From: Acidimicrobiaceae bacterium
GTDB taxonomy: Bacteria; Actinomycetota; Acidimicrobiia; Acidimicrobiales; Bog-793
DNA length: 7,761 nucleotides
NCBI GenBank assembly: GCA_025463965.1
Contig: JAODBN010000110.1
Coordinates: forward strand, 1-7,761
Reading direction: 5' to 3'
This document shows, in pieces, positions 1 through 5,963 of this stretch (its first letter is position 1; every line of letters begins with the position of its first letter). Position numbers and translations under genes: made by a program. The notes below the pieces were generated by a model. It had not been told where the DNA came from. It did no database searches and worked only from the letters and a program-made list of their open reading frames with translations.

Positions 1-117
1 GGGGAGCTCGCGGTGCTGCACCAGTCGCAGGATCTGGCGCCGGTGAGAATCGGCGAGTGCCCGCAGGACCGCGTCCGGTCCAACGGGTGCTGGCGGCTCC
101 TTCAGCTTGGGCGTCAT
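1..117 (-). CDS. ArsR-family HTH transcriptional repressor, N-terminal part (runs off the window)
   Basis: Starting at ATG 115-117 on the minus strand, an open frame of 39 codons reaches the window edge; it is too short at the edge to be listed by a simple ORF caller. The core ALADSHRRQILRLV matches the first helix of the ArsR/SmtB winged-helix domain (consensus ALADPTRRxILxLL), after a short proline-rich lead. The start lies 9 nt beyond the stop codon of the upstream SRPBCC gene, and the junction TAGGAAG supplies a ribosome-binding site, so the two genes are almost certainly cotranscribed and translationally linked. ArsR proteins of this subgroup usually lack metal-binding cysteines and sit next to AHSA1-like genes; whether cysteines follow cannot be seen here. 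By inference it is the repressor acting on the inverted repeat at 675-692. The family call is firm; the ligand is unknown. Confidence 0.85.
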   Translation of the reverse strand, partial: MTPKLKEPPAPVGPDAVLRALADSHRRQILRLVQHRELP

Positions 118-126
118 CGGTGCTTC

Positions 127-645
127 CTAGCGGAGCGCGGCCTTCGCCGTCGAAGCCTGCCCAGGAACATGTTCCTCAGCGCGCCAGGCGGCGAACCGCT
201 CGACATCGGGGGGCGGGTTCGGGCTCCCAGCGCCCCGGTCGACGTAGTCGACAAGACTGCTGAGGAAGTGCGTCCACCCGCCTTGGCAACTCTCGAAGCA
301 CTCCAGACCGGGGTTTAGGCCCTCGTGGTGGAAACGCAGCTCGGTGCCGGCGCGGACCGGCTCGAGATCGAAGACGATCGAGGTTCCGACCCAATCAGGG
401 GCCGGCTCGCACCGCAGCACGCTCCAGCGGACCCGCGACGGTCGGTCGGCCTCGTCGACCCGCATCACGACCTCCTGGTCGCCCATCAGGAAGCGCAACG
501 TCTCGCCGGCATCCGCGCCGCCGCCGGCAGGGGTCCACCAACCGGTCAGGGCGTCGATGTCGGTCAGCGCCGCGAACACGGCCTCGGGAGGCGCGGCGAA
601 GGTCTTCGTCGAGCGAAAGTCGTCGGTGGTGGGATGGATGCTCAC
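127..645 (-). CDS. SRPBCC (AHSA1-type) domain protein
   Basis: This is a 172-residue protein of the START/Bet v1-like SRPBCC fold, AHSA1 branch: a small soluble protein with a hydrophobic cavity, usually of unknown ligand. The family pattern is visible from end to end: an N-terminal strand with KTFAAPPEAVFAALTD, then LTGWW, a middle beta-sheet section ending in a FHHEGL motif, and the C-terminal helix with GGWTHFLSSLVDYV. After that comes a Pro/Ala-rich tail. The frame is open from TTG 663, but GTG 643-645 is preferred because an excellent Shine-Dalgarno (AGAAAGGA, 653-660) lies 7 nt upstream and the TTG would fall on top of it. It is the first gene of an operon with the ArsR gene that follows after 9 nt. 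Such pairs are common in actinobacteria, and the ArsR protein probably controls both genes. No catalytic activity can be read from the sequence. Confidence 0.9.
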   Translation of the reverse strand: MSIHPTTDDFRSTKTFAAPPEAVFAALTDIDALTGWWTPAGGGADAGETLRFLMGDQEVVMRVDEADRPSRVRWSVLRCEPAPDWVGTSIVFDLEPVRAGTELRFHHEGLNPGLECFESCQGGWTHFLSSLVDYVDRGAGSPNPPPDVERFAAWRAEEHVPGQASTAKAALR

Positions 646-674
646 AGATGGTTCCTTTCTCAAGTGATCGCTTG

Positions 675-692
675 TACAAGGTACTCCTTGTA
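675..692. promoter_or_regulatory. Inverted repeat, probable operator of the SRPBCC-ArsR operon
   Basis: TACAAGG (675-681) and CCTTGTA (686-692) form a perfect 7-bp inverted repeat around a 4-nt spacer. It overlaps a second palindrome, CTTGTACAAG (671-680), giving three TTGTA/TACAA half-sites. The element directly abuts the -10 box and covers the predicted start of transcription, which is where a repressor would block RNA polymerase. Binding by the ArsR protein encoded in the same operon is inferred from position, not shown. Confidence 0.6.
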
Positions 693-720
693 GATTAGGG
701 ACCCGTCAGTCGTGCGTCAA
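692..720 (-). promoter_or_regulatory. Sigma70-type promoter of the SRPBCC-ArsR operon
   Basis: On the minus strand TTGACG (715-720) and TAATCT (692-697) are separated by exactly 17 nt, close to the consensus TTGACA/TATAAT. Transcription would begin near 685, leaving a leader of about 40 nt before GTG 645 that holds the inverted repeat and the strong Shine-Dalgarno. Confidence 0.7.
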
Positions 721-818
721 GCGGCTGGGCGGCGAGCTGAGAGGGTGCGCGAATCGGCCGCTGGCTTCCGAGACATCCGTCGTCGCGGAGTCGCCTATCC
801 GCCTGCGAAGAAGTCGAG

Positions 819-1040
819 TTAGGCATGCGCCAGGCCGCCCGGGTTCTCCAGCGCGACGTTGTGATCGGCCGCGGGGATCACGACGCCGCGGAGATCGCGG
901 GCCACTTGCGCCATCTGGTTGGCCACTTCCTTCCCGAGATGAGCCTGCGCACCGACGGCCAGAACCGGGCAGCTGATCGGGTCGGCGCACTGCGGCCGGT
1001 TCTGTGCGGCGCCAGTCTGGCGGGCGCCGTCCATCTCCAC
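819..1040 (-). pseudogene. C-terminal remnant of an alpha/beta-hydrolase
   Basis: The minus-strand frame ending at TAA 819-821 contains a typical end of an alpha/beta hydrolase of the epoxide hydrolase / haloalkane dehalogenase kind: a strand with ISCPVLAVGA, then LGKEVANQMAQVA, a strand DLRGVVIPAADH holding the conserved catalytic histidine, and LENPGGL in place of the usual EExPexL. The clearly recognisable part is about 819-985. Upstream the frame is closed by a TGA at about 1059-1061, and neither of the other two frames up to 1265 restores the nucleophile elbow (GxSxG) or the lid. The end is also early, because the usual final helix after the His loop is missing. It therefore looks like a decayed fragment, not a working enzyme. 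It could be the tail of a gene cut by a deletion next to the permease gene. Confidence 0.55.
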
Positions 1041-1208
1041 GATGGTCGTGGTGCGACGTCATCGGCCATCGTGGCGGGTTGAAGCCGGTAAGGGTGCCCT
1101 GGGAGCTGCCGAAACCTACAGCGGCCCAAGAGATGGTCCGGTCCGTCGACATCAGCGAAGGCGCCTGTCTCCAACCGAGTCACGGCGCGTGAGCGCCCGG
1201 CAGGAATG
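1041..1208. other. Gene-free stretch between the hydrolase remnant and the permease terminator
   Basis: No frame on either strand shows a recognisable protein. The open frames here are Arg/Pro/Ser-rich by-products of high GC. It may be non-recognisable remains of the same alpha/beta-hydrolase gene. Confidence 0.4.
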
Positions 1209-1241
1209 AGGCGCCCCCGCCTTCTCAGGCATCGGGCGCCT
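1209..1241 (-). terminator. Hairpin terminator behind the KimA-like gene
   Basis: AGGCGCCC (1209-1216) and GGGCGCCT (1234-1241) form a perfect 8-bp GC-rich stem; inside it GCCT/AGGC (1219-1222/1227-1230) can pair around a 4-nt loop. It starts 25 nt past the permease stop codon. There is no U-run, which is common for high-GC actinobacterial terminators. Confidence 0.6.
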
Positions 1242-1265
1242 AGCCAGAGAACCGGCGCACCGTGT

Positions 1266-3050
1266 TCAGTCCAGCCGGAAGGGGACGGTGCCGACCACGA
1301 CGTCGGTCCGGCGGCGAAGCACGGTGGCGAGAATCGTCCCGCGTTGGTTGAGAAGCAGCCGGTGACGGAGCTTTCGCGGCTCGATCTCACCGATAAGCAC
1401 CACGACGTTCGGGTGCCCGGCAATCTCCGGGCTCGCCAGGTACTTGAGAAACGCCCGGACGACTGAACGCTGTGGCGACGGCAGCACCACCAGCGGCGGC
1501 CCCGGCGCCCACTCCCGCCAGTGGTCGACAAGTTCCTCGGTCGGCTCGCCCTCGAACGCGACGTGGATGGCTCGCACCTCTCCGCCCATCGCGAGCGCGT
1601 GAGCCAGGACGACAGCGGTCAACTTCGAGATGCCGATGACCGGCACGAGCACCAAGGCGGGTTCTCGTGGGGTGGGAGGCGGCGAGGCGACGTCGACGCC
1701 GAGCTCGTCAGTCAGCGTCGTGTAATACCGGTGGATCTGCTTGAACATGACGATGAGCGCCGGGATGACGATGACGATGATGAACGCGCCGTGAACGAAC
1801 TTGGTGGCGAGGAAGATGACCGCTGCGCCAGCGCTCAGCACGGCACCGAGCCCGTTCAAGATCGCCCGGCCCAACCACAGCCGCTCGCGACGGACGAACC
1901 AGTGCCGCACGAGGCCCGCCTGGGCGAGCGTGAAACCGATGAAGACGCCGATCGCAAAGAGTGGGATCAGGGTCTGGGTGTTGCCTCGCGACCCCACGAT
2001 GAGCAGCGCGGCGAGGATCCCGAGCACCACCACCCCGGTCCGGTAGACCCGGCGCTCGCCGTGAAGAGCGAAGATCCTCGGCAGATAGCCGTCCCTTGCG
2101 AGCAGGCTGGCGAGCACCGGCAGTCCGCCAAAGCTCGTATTCGCGGCGAGCGCCAGGGCCACGGTGGTGCTCAGCTCCACGACGTAATAGATCACGCCGT
2201 GGCCGACAGCCCGGGCCGTGATCTGACTGAGCAGCGTGACGTTGGCCTTCGGGTGCAGGTGAAAGCGCACCGTCAACTCAGCAAGGCCGAGCAGCAGCGA
2301 TCCGAGAATGACGCCGAGCAGCAACTCGGTGCGCTGGGCCCTCTTGATTCGCGGCTCTTTGAACGACGGCGCACCGTTGGCGATCGCCTCGACTCCGGTG
2401 AGGGCGCTGCAACCCGAGGCGAATGCCTTGAGGATCAGCAGCACGCCGACGGTCGAGGCGCTCGAGGACAAGCCAGGTGTGCTGCTCGCCGCCTCGCCAA
2501 ACGGATGCACCAGACCCGCTACCACGACGACGTAGAGACCGACGATGAACACCATCGCCGGTATGAAGAACGCCCGAGCGCTCTCCGAGAGGCCGAACAG
2601 GTTCAGGACCGTGATCAGGACCAAGATCCCGAGGTTGAGGGGGATGGTGAGCCGGATGAGGGAAGGAAATGCCGAGTTCAGCGCGGCAACCCCGGCGGTC
2701 ACCGAGACCGCCACCGTGAGGACGTAGTCGACGATCAACGAGGACCCAGCGAGCAGGCTCGGAAGCTCGCCGAGGTTGGCCCTGCTCACCGCATAAGCGC
2801 CCCCGCCGTCGGGGTAGGCCTCGATGACCTGGCGGTAGGAGAAAACGAGGATCGCCAGCAGGACCACGATCGCGACCGTGATGGGGCGTATGGCGCTGAT
2901 CGCTGCCGCTCCGCTCCCCGCGAGGACCACGGCGATCGCCTCGGGACCGTAGGCAACGGAGGTCAATGCGTCGAGCGAAAGTCCCGGGAGCCCCTCGAGA
3001 GTGCCGATCTTGCCCCGCTCGTCTGCCGACCTGATCGGGCTCTGGCTCAC
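1266..3050 (-). CDS. kimA: APC-superfamily permease, KimA-like proton-coupled potassium importer
   Basis: This 594-residue protein matches Bacillus subtilis KimA (YdaO, about 607 residues) along its whole length: a hydrophobic membrane part (about residues 20-450, some 12 helices) and a soluble C-terminal domain (about 460-594) of the universal-stress-like fold that in KimA carries c-di-AMP control. Signature stretches are LSLDALTSVAYGPEA, SYRQVIEAYPDGGGAY and CSALTGVEAI. The residues that hold K+ in the KimA structure (D36, Y43, Y118, T121, S125, T230) appear here as D27, Y34, Y109, T112, S116 and T218, so potassium uptake driven by protons is the likely role. Translation starts at GTG 3048-3050, with no ribosome-binding site and a -10-like CATACT 7 nt before, so the mRNA may be leaderless. 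A terminator hairpin follows. Many databases would call it simply an APC family amino acid permease; the KimA assignment rests on recalled residue-level agreement, not on a search. Confidence 0.85.
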   Translation of the reverse strand: MSQSPIRSADERGKIGTLEGLPGLSLDALTSVAYGPEAIAVVLAGSGAAAISAIRPITVAIVVLLAILVFSYRQVIEAYPDGGGAYAVSRANLGELPSLLAGSSLIVDYVLTVAVSVTAGVAALNSAFPSLIRLTIPLNLGILVLITVLNLFGLSESARAFFIPAMVFIVGLYVVVVAGLVHPFGEAASSTPGLSSSASTVGVLLILKAFASGCSALTGVEAIANGAPSFKEPRIKRAQRTELLLGVILGSLLLGLAELTVRFHLHPKANVTLLSQITARAVGHGVIYYVVELSTTVALALAANTSFGGLPVLASLLARDGYLPRIFALHGERRVYRTGVVVLGILAALLIVGSRGNTQTLIPLFAIGVFIGFTLAQAGLVRHWFVRRERLWLGRAILNGLGAVLSAGAAVIFLATKFVHGAFIIVIVIPALIVMFKQIHRYYTTLTDELGVDVASPPPTPREPALVLVPVIGISKLTAVVLAHALAMGGEVRAIHVAFEGEPTEELVDHWREWAPGPPLVVLPSPQRSVVRAFLKYLASPEIAGHPNVVVLIGEIEPRKLRHRLLLNQRGTILATVLRRRTDVVVGTVPFRLD

Positions 3051-3057
3051 CGCGGCA

Positions 3058-3063
3058 AGTATG
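3058..3063 (-). promoter_or_regulatory. -10-like box for a leaderless KimA-like transcript
   Basis: CATACT (minus strand) lies exactly 7 nt before GTG 3050, the geometry of a leaderless start in which the first transcribed base is the start codon. No convincing -35 lies 16-18 nt upstream. Support is the spacing plus the absence of a Shine-Dalgarno. Confidence 0.35.
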
Positions 3064-3126
3064 GCGCCCGGACCAGGTCGACTCGCGCCTGTCGCTCTTT
3101 GGTAGGCAGACGATCGCCTCGGCCCA

Positions 3127-3145
3127 CCAAGGACCCCCGTCCTGG
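3127..3145 (-). terminator. Possible hairpin terminator behind the MarR pseudogene
   Basis: AGGAC (3130-3134) and GTCCT (3139-3143) pair around a CCCC loop, extended by CC/GG (3127-3128/3144-3145) with one bulged base. It begins 13 nt past the stop codon at 3158. There is no U-tract, and an alternative stem GGCGAG/CTCGCC (3144-3149/3164-3169) competes with it, so confidence is low. Confidence 0.35.
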
Positions 3146-3157
3146 CGAGTCGCCGGC

Positions 3158-3667
3158 CTAGGGCTCGCCGTCCCCGGGCGAGCTCCGTAGCTTGGCAAGG
3201 GCCTTGTCGAAGCTCGCCAGCTGGGCAGGCGTCAGCACGGCGAAGGACTCCGCGCGCACGCTTTCCAGGATCGGGTCTGCCGCGCGGCGCAGCTCACGAC
3301 CCTTCACGGTGAGCTGATGGCGTACCGCGCGTCCGGGCGCGGGGACCCGCTCGATAAGGCCCCGCTCGGTCAAGCGTCCCGCTAGAGCGCGCTTTGAGCT
3401 GTTGAGCGTCACCTGGCACCTCCCCCAGCTGGAGGCCCCCGCACAGCTGCTCGCGCCACTCTGGGAATTTGCCGAGCTCCACGCCGCGCAGCGCCCGAGC
3501 CGGTGAGCGGGAGGCGCCCCGACCCGCTGGCGGCGTGCGATCGACCGCAGGGCTGTGGAACAGCGATCGAGCGATCGCTCACAAGACGGCCAGGCGCGGG
3601 CGCAGACGGGCGTCACTAAGTCGCCATTGATGGGCATGACGATCAGCGAGGCGCGCTGATCGGCCAT
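3158..3667 (-). pseudogene. MarR-family transcriptional regulator, apparently frameshifted
   Basis: The minus-strand frame ending at TAG 3158-3160 encodes the second half of a MarR winged-helix protein: LNSSKRALAGRLTERGLIER (recognition helix), a wing with RHQLTVKGREL, and a dimerisation helix with LTPAQLASFDKALAKL. The frame is open back to ATG 3667, 6 nt behind the hydrolase stop with GGGACGG before it, but its first 85 residues are Ser/Cys/Arg-rich and unlike MarR. The missing helices appear instead in the next frame at about 3419-3490 (GVELGKFPEWREQL, then GGLQLGEV). Removing one base at about 3416 joins GGLQLGEV to QVTLNSSK in exact register with the family. Further upstream that second frame hits a TGA at about 3580, so a second lesion is likely. 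The regulator probably once controlled the adjacent hydrolase. A sequencing error at 3416 is the main alternative. Confidence 0.6.
3569..3580. repeat. 12-bp perfect palindrome GAGCGATCGCTC
   Basis: GAGCGATCGCTC reads the same on both strands and is preceded by a second copy of GCGATCGA (3563-3570). It lies inside the degenerate 5' half of the MarR pseudogene. It could be a protein-binding site or a chance result of GATC/GCGATCGC-rich sequence; nothing decides between these. Confidence 0.35.
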
Positions 3668-3673
3668 CCGTCC

Positions 3674-4357
3674 CTAGCTTCTAGCCAGGTGCGCCACGAC
3701 CTCGTCCAAGCTCACCACGTCGGCGTACTTCATGTGTAGGTCGAAGAGACTCACCTTGTGCGAGATCTGACTGCGGTCCGCGGTGCACTCGAACGGCACG
3801 ACCACATTGAAGTTGTACATGTAGGCATCGAGCGCAGTCCCGCGGACGCACCCGCTGGTGGTCATTCCGGCGACGATGACCGTGTCGACACCGCCGTGGA
3901 TGAGGTACGAGGCCAACGGCGTTCCGAAGAAGGCACTCGGCTTTCTTCCCTTGTGGATCACGACCTCGGTTCCTAGCGGAGCTAGCTCGTCGACGATCAC
4001 GTCCCCAGGGGGCAGCTCGGCAGGCGGCTCAAGGCGGCTGGTCGAGCGTCCGCGCCCACGTTCGACCGCACTCTGACGGTAGTCCGGGTCGGAGTATCGA
4101 TTCGTGAAATAGACAGGAATTCTCGCGTGGCGCGCAGCGTTCAGCAGAACGGACGTCGCCGCCACCGCTGGGCGGCCCGTGCGGGCCCACCCAGTCGAAT
4201 ACTCGTCTTGCACAAAGGCCCGGGTCATGTCGACCACGATGAGCGCCGGCCGCTGACCCACCGTCATGGCACGCTCCGCCGGCTCAAACCCCTGCCGAAA
4301 GCTGTCGACGTCCTCAGCGGGCACTACGTCGGCCCATGGCATTTGGTCCGGTCGCAT
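3674..4357 (-). CDS. Isochorismatase-family cysteine hydrolase (N-carbamoylsarcosine amidohydrolase-like)
   Basis: This 227-residue cytosolic hydrolase belongs to the isochorismatase-like superfamily. All parts of the family active site are visible: the aspartate in ALIVVDM (D43), the lysine in VIHKGRKPSAFFGT (K136, or K139 given a one-residue offset to the usual spacing) and the nucleophilic cysteine in GMTTSGCVRGTALDA (C170), with the cis-peptide segment just before it. The N-terminal segment (MPWADVVPAEDVDSFRQGF) and the FFGTPLASYL and FDLHMKYADVV blocks are typical of the N-carbamoylsarcosine/maleamate amidohydrolase branch, which cleaves C-N bonds of small amides or carbamoyl compounds; the substrate here is unknown. 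ATG 4355-4357 is chosen because AAGGGA lies 9 nt upstream; an in-frame GTG at 4375 overlaps that ribosome-binding site. A MarR-type gene, now broken, follows 6 nt after the stop. Confidence 0.9.
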   Translation of the reverse strand: MRPDQMPWADVVPAEDVDSFRQGFEPAERAMTVGQRPALIVVDMTRAFVQDEYSTGWARTGRPAVAATSVLLNAARHARIPVYFTNRYSDPDYRQSAVERGRGRSTSRLEPPAELPPGDVIVDELAPLGTEVVIHKGRKPSAFFGTPLASYLIHGGVDTVIVAGMTTSGCVRGTALDAYMYNFNVVVPFECTADRSQISHKVSLFDLHMKYADVVSLDEVVAHLARS

Positions 4358-4953
4358 CTTCGAGGTTCCCTTCACTCACACCTAGGGCTGCAGGCCAACA
4401 AGCTCGAGCCCCGAGGCTCAGCCGCGGCTTGGGGACCAGCAGGACGAGCTTCGCGTGAAAGCTCGGAGGCTTGCGCACTCAGGGTGCGGCGATTCTGTGC
4501 TCCGAACTTCCGCCTCGCAAGGGCGGAGGACGCTGCTCAAAGCTGAGCAGTTCACGGCCCGATGGGCGTTGAGCTTCGCAGGCTCGACGCGCAGCGGCGC
4601 CACACCCGGCACCTTCGCAAAGGTTCTGAGCTGGCGCACAAGCATTCCTTGGACGGCCACGGCCGGACGGTACCAGGGGAGTTGCCCACCACGACCGCCG
4701 CGCTTGCAGCAACAGCGCCTCCTGGACATTCCCTCGTGACGGGCGGGGAGTTGCACACGTCACCGCTCCCGGACCAGGAGCGCACGGCTCGGCCGCGCTT
4801 GGGCCGCAAGCGCCGGGATGTTGCGTGAGACCGGACAGTCGATCCGAACAGATCACGGCTCAGCTAAGTCACATTGGGACCACAACCGAGCTACAACAAA
4901 TCCACAGGCACCACCAGCACGATCGGGACAGCTGTTAACGAGAGGAGCCCCCC
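4358..4953. other. Gene-free intergenic region rich in short hairpins
   Basis: No frame in these 596 nt gives a recognisable protein; the open frames are mutually overlapping Arg/Ser/Pro-rich by-products. What stands out is folding potential. Perfect stems with small loops occur one after another: 4406-4419 (5 bp), palindrome AGCCGCGGCT at 4420-4429, 4445-4465 (7 bp), 4474-4488 (5 bp), 4509-4527 (6 bp), 4533-4550 (7 bp, AAGC loop), 4566-4590 (9 bp with one G-U), 4611-4624 (5 bp), 4700-4718 (5 bp) and 4795-4813 (7 bp). Two 10-mers are repeated directly: GGGGAGTTGC (4676, 4745) and GCCGCGCTTG (4697, 4792). The region must also hold the promoters of the two flanking divergent genes, but no strong -35/-10 pair was found. 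Confidence 0.5.
4445..4624 (+). ncRNA. Candidate structured RNA: series of hairpins with TCGC loops
   Basis: Within 180 nt there are six consecutive perfect stems. Four carry related sequence at the loop: CTTCGCGTGAAAG (4449-4461), CCTCGCAAGG (4513-4522), CTTCGCAGG (4574-4582) and CCTTCGCAAAGG (4612-4623). The single G-U pair (4570-4586) can form in the plus-strand transcript but becomes A-C in the minus one, a slight hint for the plus strand. No known RNA family is recognised, and no promoter or terminator is assigned. This is a hypothesis based on structure density only. Confidence 0.25.
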
Positions 4954-5856
4954 ATGAGCGATTACGAGCTTCCAAACCCCGACGAGGCCACTGGCGGTCC
5001 TGCGGTGCAGAAAGGAGGGCCGCCCGTCGCAGAAGGCTCCGGTGGTGCCGGGACCACTCCCCCTCCCCCGCCGATGACTTCGCCAGCGCAGCCGTCCTCG
5101 GCTTCGCCTCACCAGCCCGGCTCGGTCCTGATTGGCCGCCGAGCGACCGTACGGCGATTGGTCGCCCACAAAAGGAGTAGATGGGTCGCCGTCGGCGCGA
5201 TGTCGTGCGCGGCAGCCGGTCTCTCCGCCGCCCTCATCACATCGCCGTCGATAGCAGCAACGCAGTTGGCATCCAGCTCCACTTCGGCGCCCGCTGCAGC
5301 CGGCGGCGGCGGGGGGACCAACGCTCGGTCCGCGCCGGCCCCAGGTGGCGCAGCCGGCACCGTCAACACCGTCTCCAAGTCAAGCTTCACTTTGACTACC
5401 TCAGCCGGTCAAAAGGTGACCGTCGACGAATCCTCTTCCACGAAATACCTGAAGGGGACGACGGCGACCTCAGCGAGTGCCGTCAAGAAAGGTGAAGTCG
5501 TCCTCGTGCTCGGGACGGTCAGCTCAACCACCATCAAGTCCACCGAGGTCGTCGTGAACTACAAGCCCGCCTCGGCTCCGAGCGCGACCAAGGTGATCCC
5601 GTTCACGCGCGGTCAGACCAGCGCGTCCAAGCAGGTCGGCCAGATCCCGGCGAACTGGAGTCAGGGATCGGGAACGATCGTCACCGGTACGGCCGCGAAC
5701 AAGGCGACCGAGGCTGCGCTGGCCGCCTATCCGGGCGGCGTCGTCGATCGGGTGGTGAAGCTGAGCAACGGCGAGTACAACGTCCACTACATCGGCGTCA
5801 ACTGGCCGCACCACGTCTTTGTGAGCGCGAGCTTCAAGGTCGTCGGAGCGCTGTAG
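4954..5856 (+). CDS. Membrane-anchored DUF5666 protein with PepSY-like C-terminal segment
   Basis: This 300-residue protein starts at ATG 4954 with AGAGGAG 6 nt upstream. Order of parts: a Pro/Gly/Ser-rich disordered N-terminus (1-60) with a PPPPP run; a basic stretch (RRATVRRLVAHKRSR, 62-76); one membrane helix (about 77-98) without a lipobox or clear signal cleavage site; an Ala/Gly/Ser linker (100-132); a DUF5666 beta-rich domain (about 134-202, GTVNTVSKSSFTLTTSAG to STEVVV); and a C-terminal module (about 246-298) with AALAAYPGGVVDRV, GEYNVHYI and VFVSASFKVVG that resembles a PepSY domain. The positive-inside rule puts the N-terminus in the cytoplasm and both domains outside the membrane. 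PepSY-type modules often bind or inhibit extracellular peptidases, but no partner is encoded nearby. It appears monocistronic. The function is unknown; the PepSY resemblance is by eye. Confidence 0.8.
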   Translation: MSDYELPNPDEATGGPAVQKGGPPVAEGSGGAGTTPPPPPMTSPAQPSSASPHQPGSVLIGRRATVRRLVAHKRSRWVAVGAMSCAAAGLSAALITSPSIAATQLASSSTSAPAAAGGGGGTNARSAPAPGGAAGTVNTVSKSSFTLTTSAGQKVTVDESSSTKYLKGTTATSASAVKKGEVVLVLGTVSSTTIKSTEVVVNYKPASAPSATKVIPFTRGQTSASKQVGQIPANWSQGSGTIVTGTAANKATEAALAAYPGGVVDRVVKLSNGEYNVHYIGVNWPHHVFVSASFKVVGAL

Positions 5857-5883
5857 CGACAACGGTCGGGCGCCGGCCTGCGT

Positions 5884-5938
5884 TGCGCTGACGGGCCCTG
5901 AGGACAACGCCCCCTCAGACTCGCCTGCAGCCAGCGCA
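5884..5938. terminator. Nested hairpin between convergent DUF5666 gene and tRNA-Val
   Basis: TGCGCTG (5884-5890) pairs with CAGCGCA (5932-5938), enclosing a second stem CTGAGG/CCTCAG (5898-5903/5913-5918) with a 9-nt loop. It begins 28 nt past the DUF5666 stop and 26 nt past the 3' end of the minus-strand tRNA, so it could end transcription from both sides. No U-run is present. Confidence 0.4.
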
Positions 5939-5963
5939 GTCGGCGACCCGTCGAGGTCTCGGG

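Noticed and set aside
706..1531. Minus-strand frames 706-1152 and 878-1531
   Set aside because: They run across the permease 3' end, its terminator and the hydrolase remnant in the wrong frame, with low-complexity Arg/Ser/Pro composition and no domain.
3051..3157. Possible c-di-AMP (ydaO/yuaA) riboswitch upstream of the KimA-like gene
   Set aside because: Only about 107 nt separate the genes and they lack the conserved riboswitch core, and the likely leaderless start leaves no room for it.
1521..3161. Long plus-strand open frame of 546 codons opposite the KimA-like gene
   Set aside because: It is extremely rich in Arg, Asp, Glu, His and Gln with no domain pattern, as expected from the antisense of a GC-rich membrane-protein gene with strong third-position bias. 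The opposite strand has clear family homology.
2278..3198. Second long minus-strand frame overlapping the start of the KimA-like gene
   Set aside because: Arg/Pro/Gly-rich out-of-frame reading of the same gene, with no recognisable domain.
4418..4856. Several overlapping minus-strand and plus-strand frames in the intergenic region
   Set aside because: All are Arg/Ser/Pro/Cys-rich, lack ribosome-binding sites and family motifs, and overlap each other in different frames. The hairpins explain the region better.
4358..4953. CRISPR array or tandem repeat array in the hairpin-rich region
   Set aside because: Repeated words are only about 10 nt long and unevenly spaced; there is no constant repeat/spacer unit and no cas gene.
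4376..4953. Insertion-sequence remnant in the intergenic region
   Set aside because: No terminal inverted repeats, target duplication or transposase motif could be found by eye.
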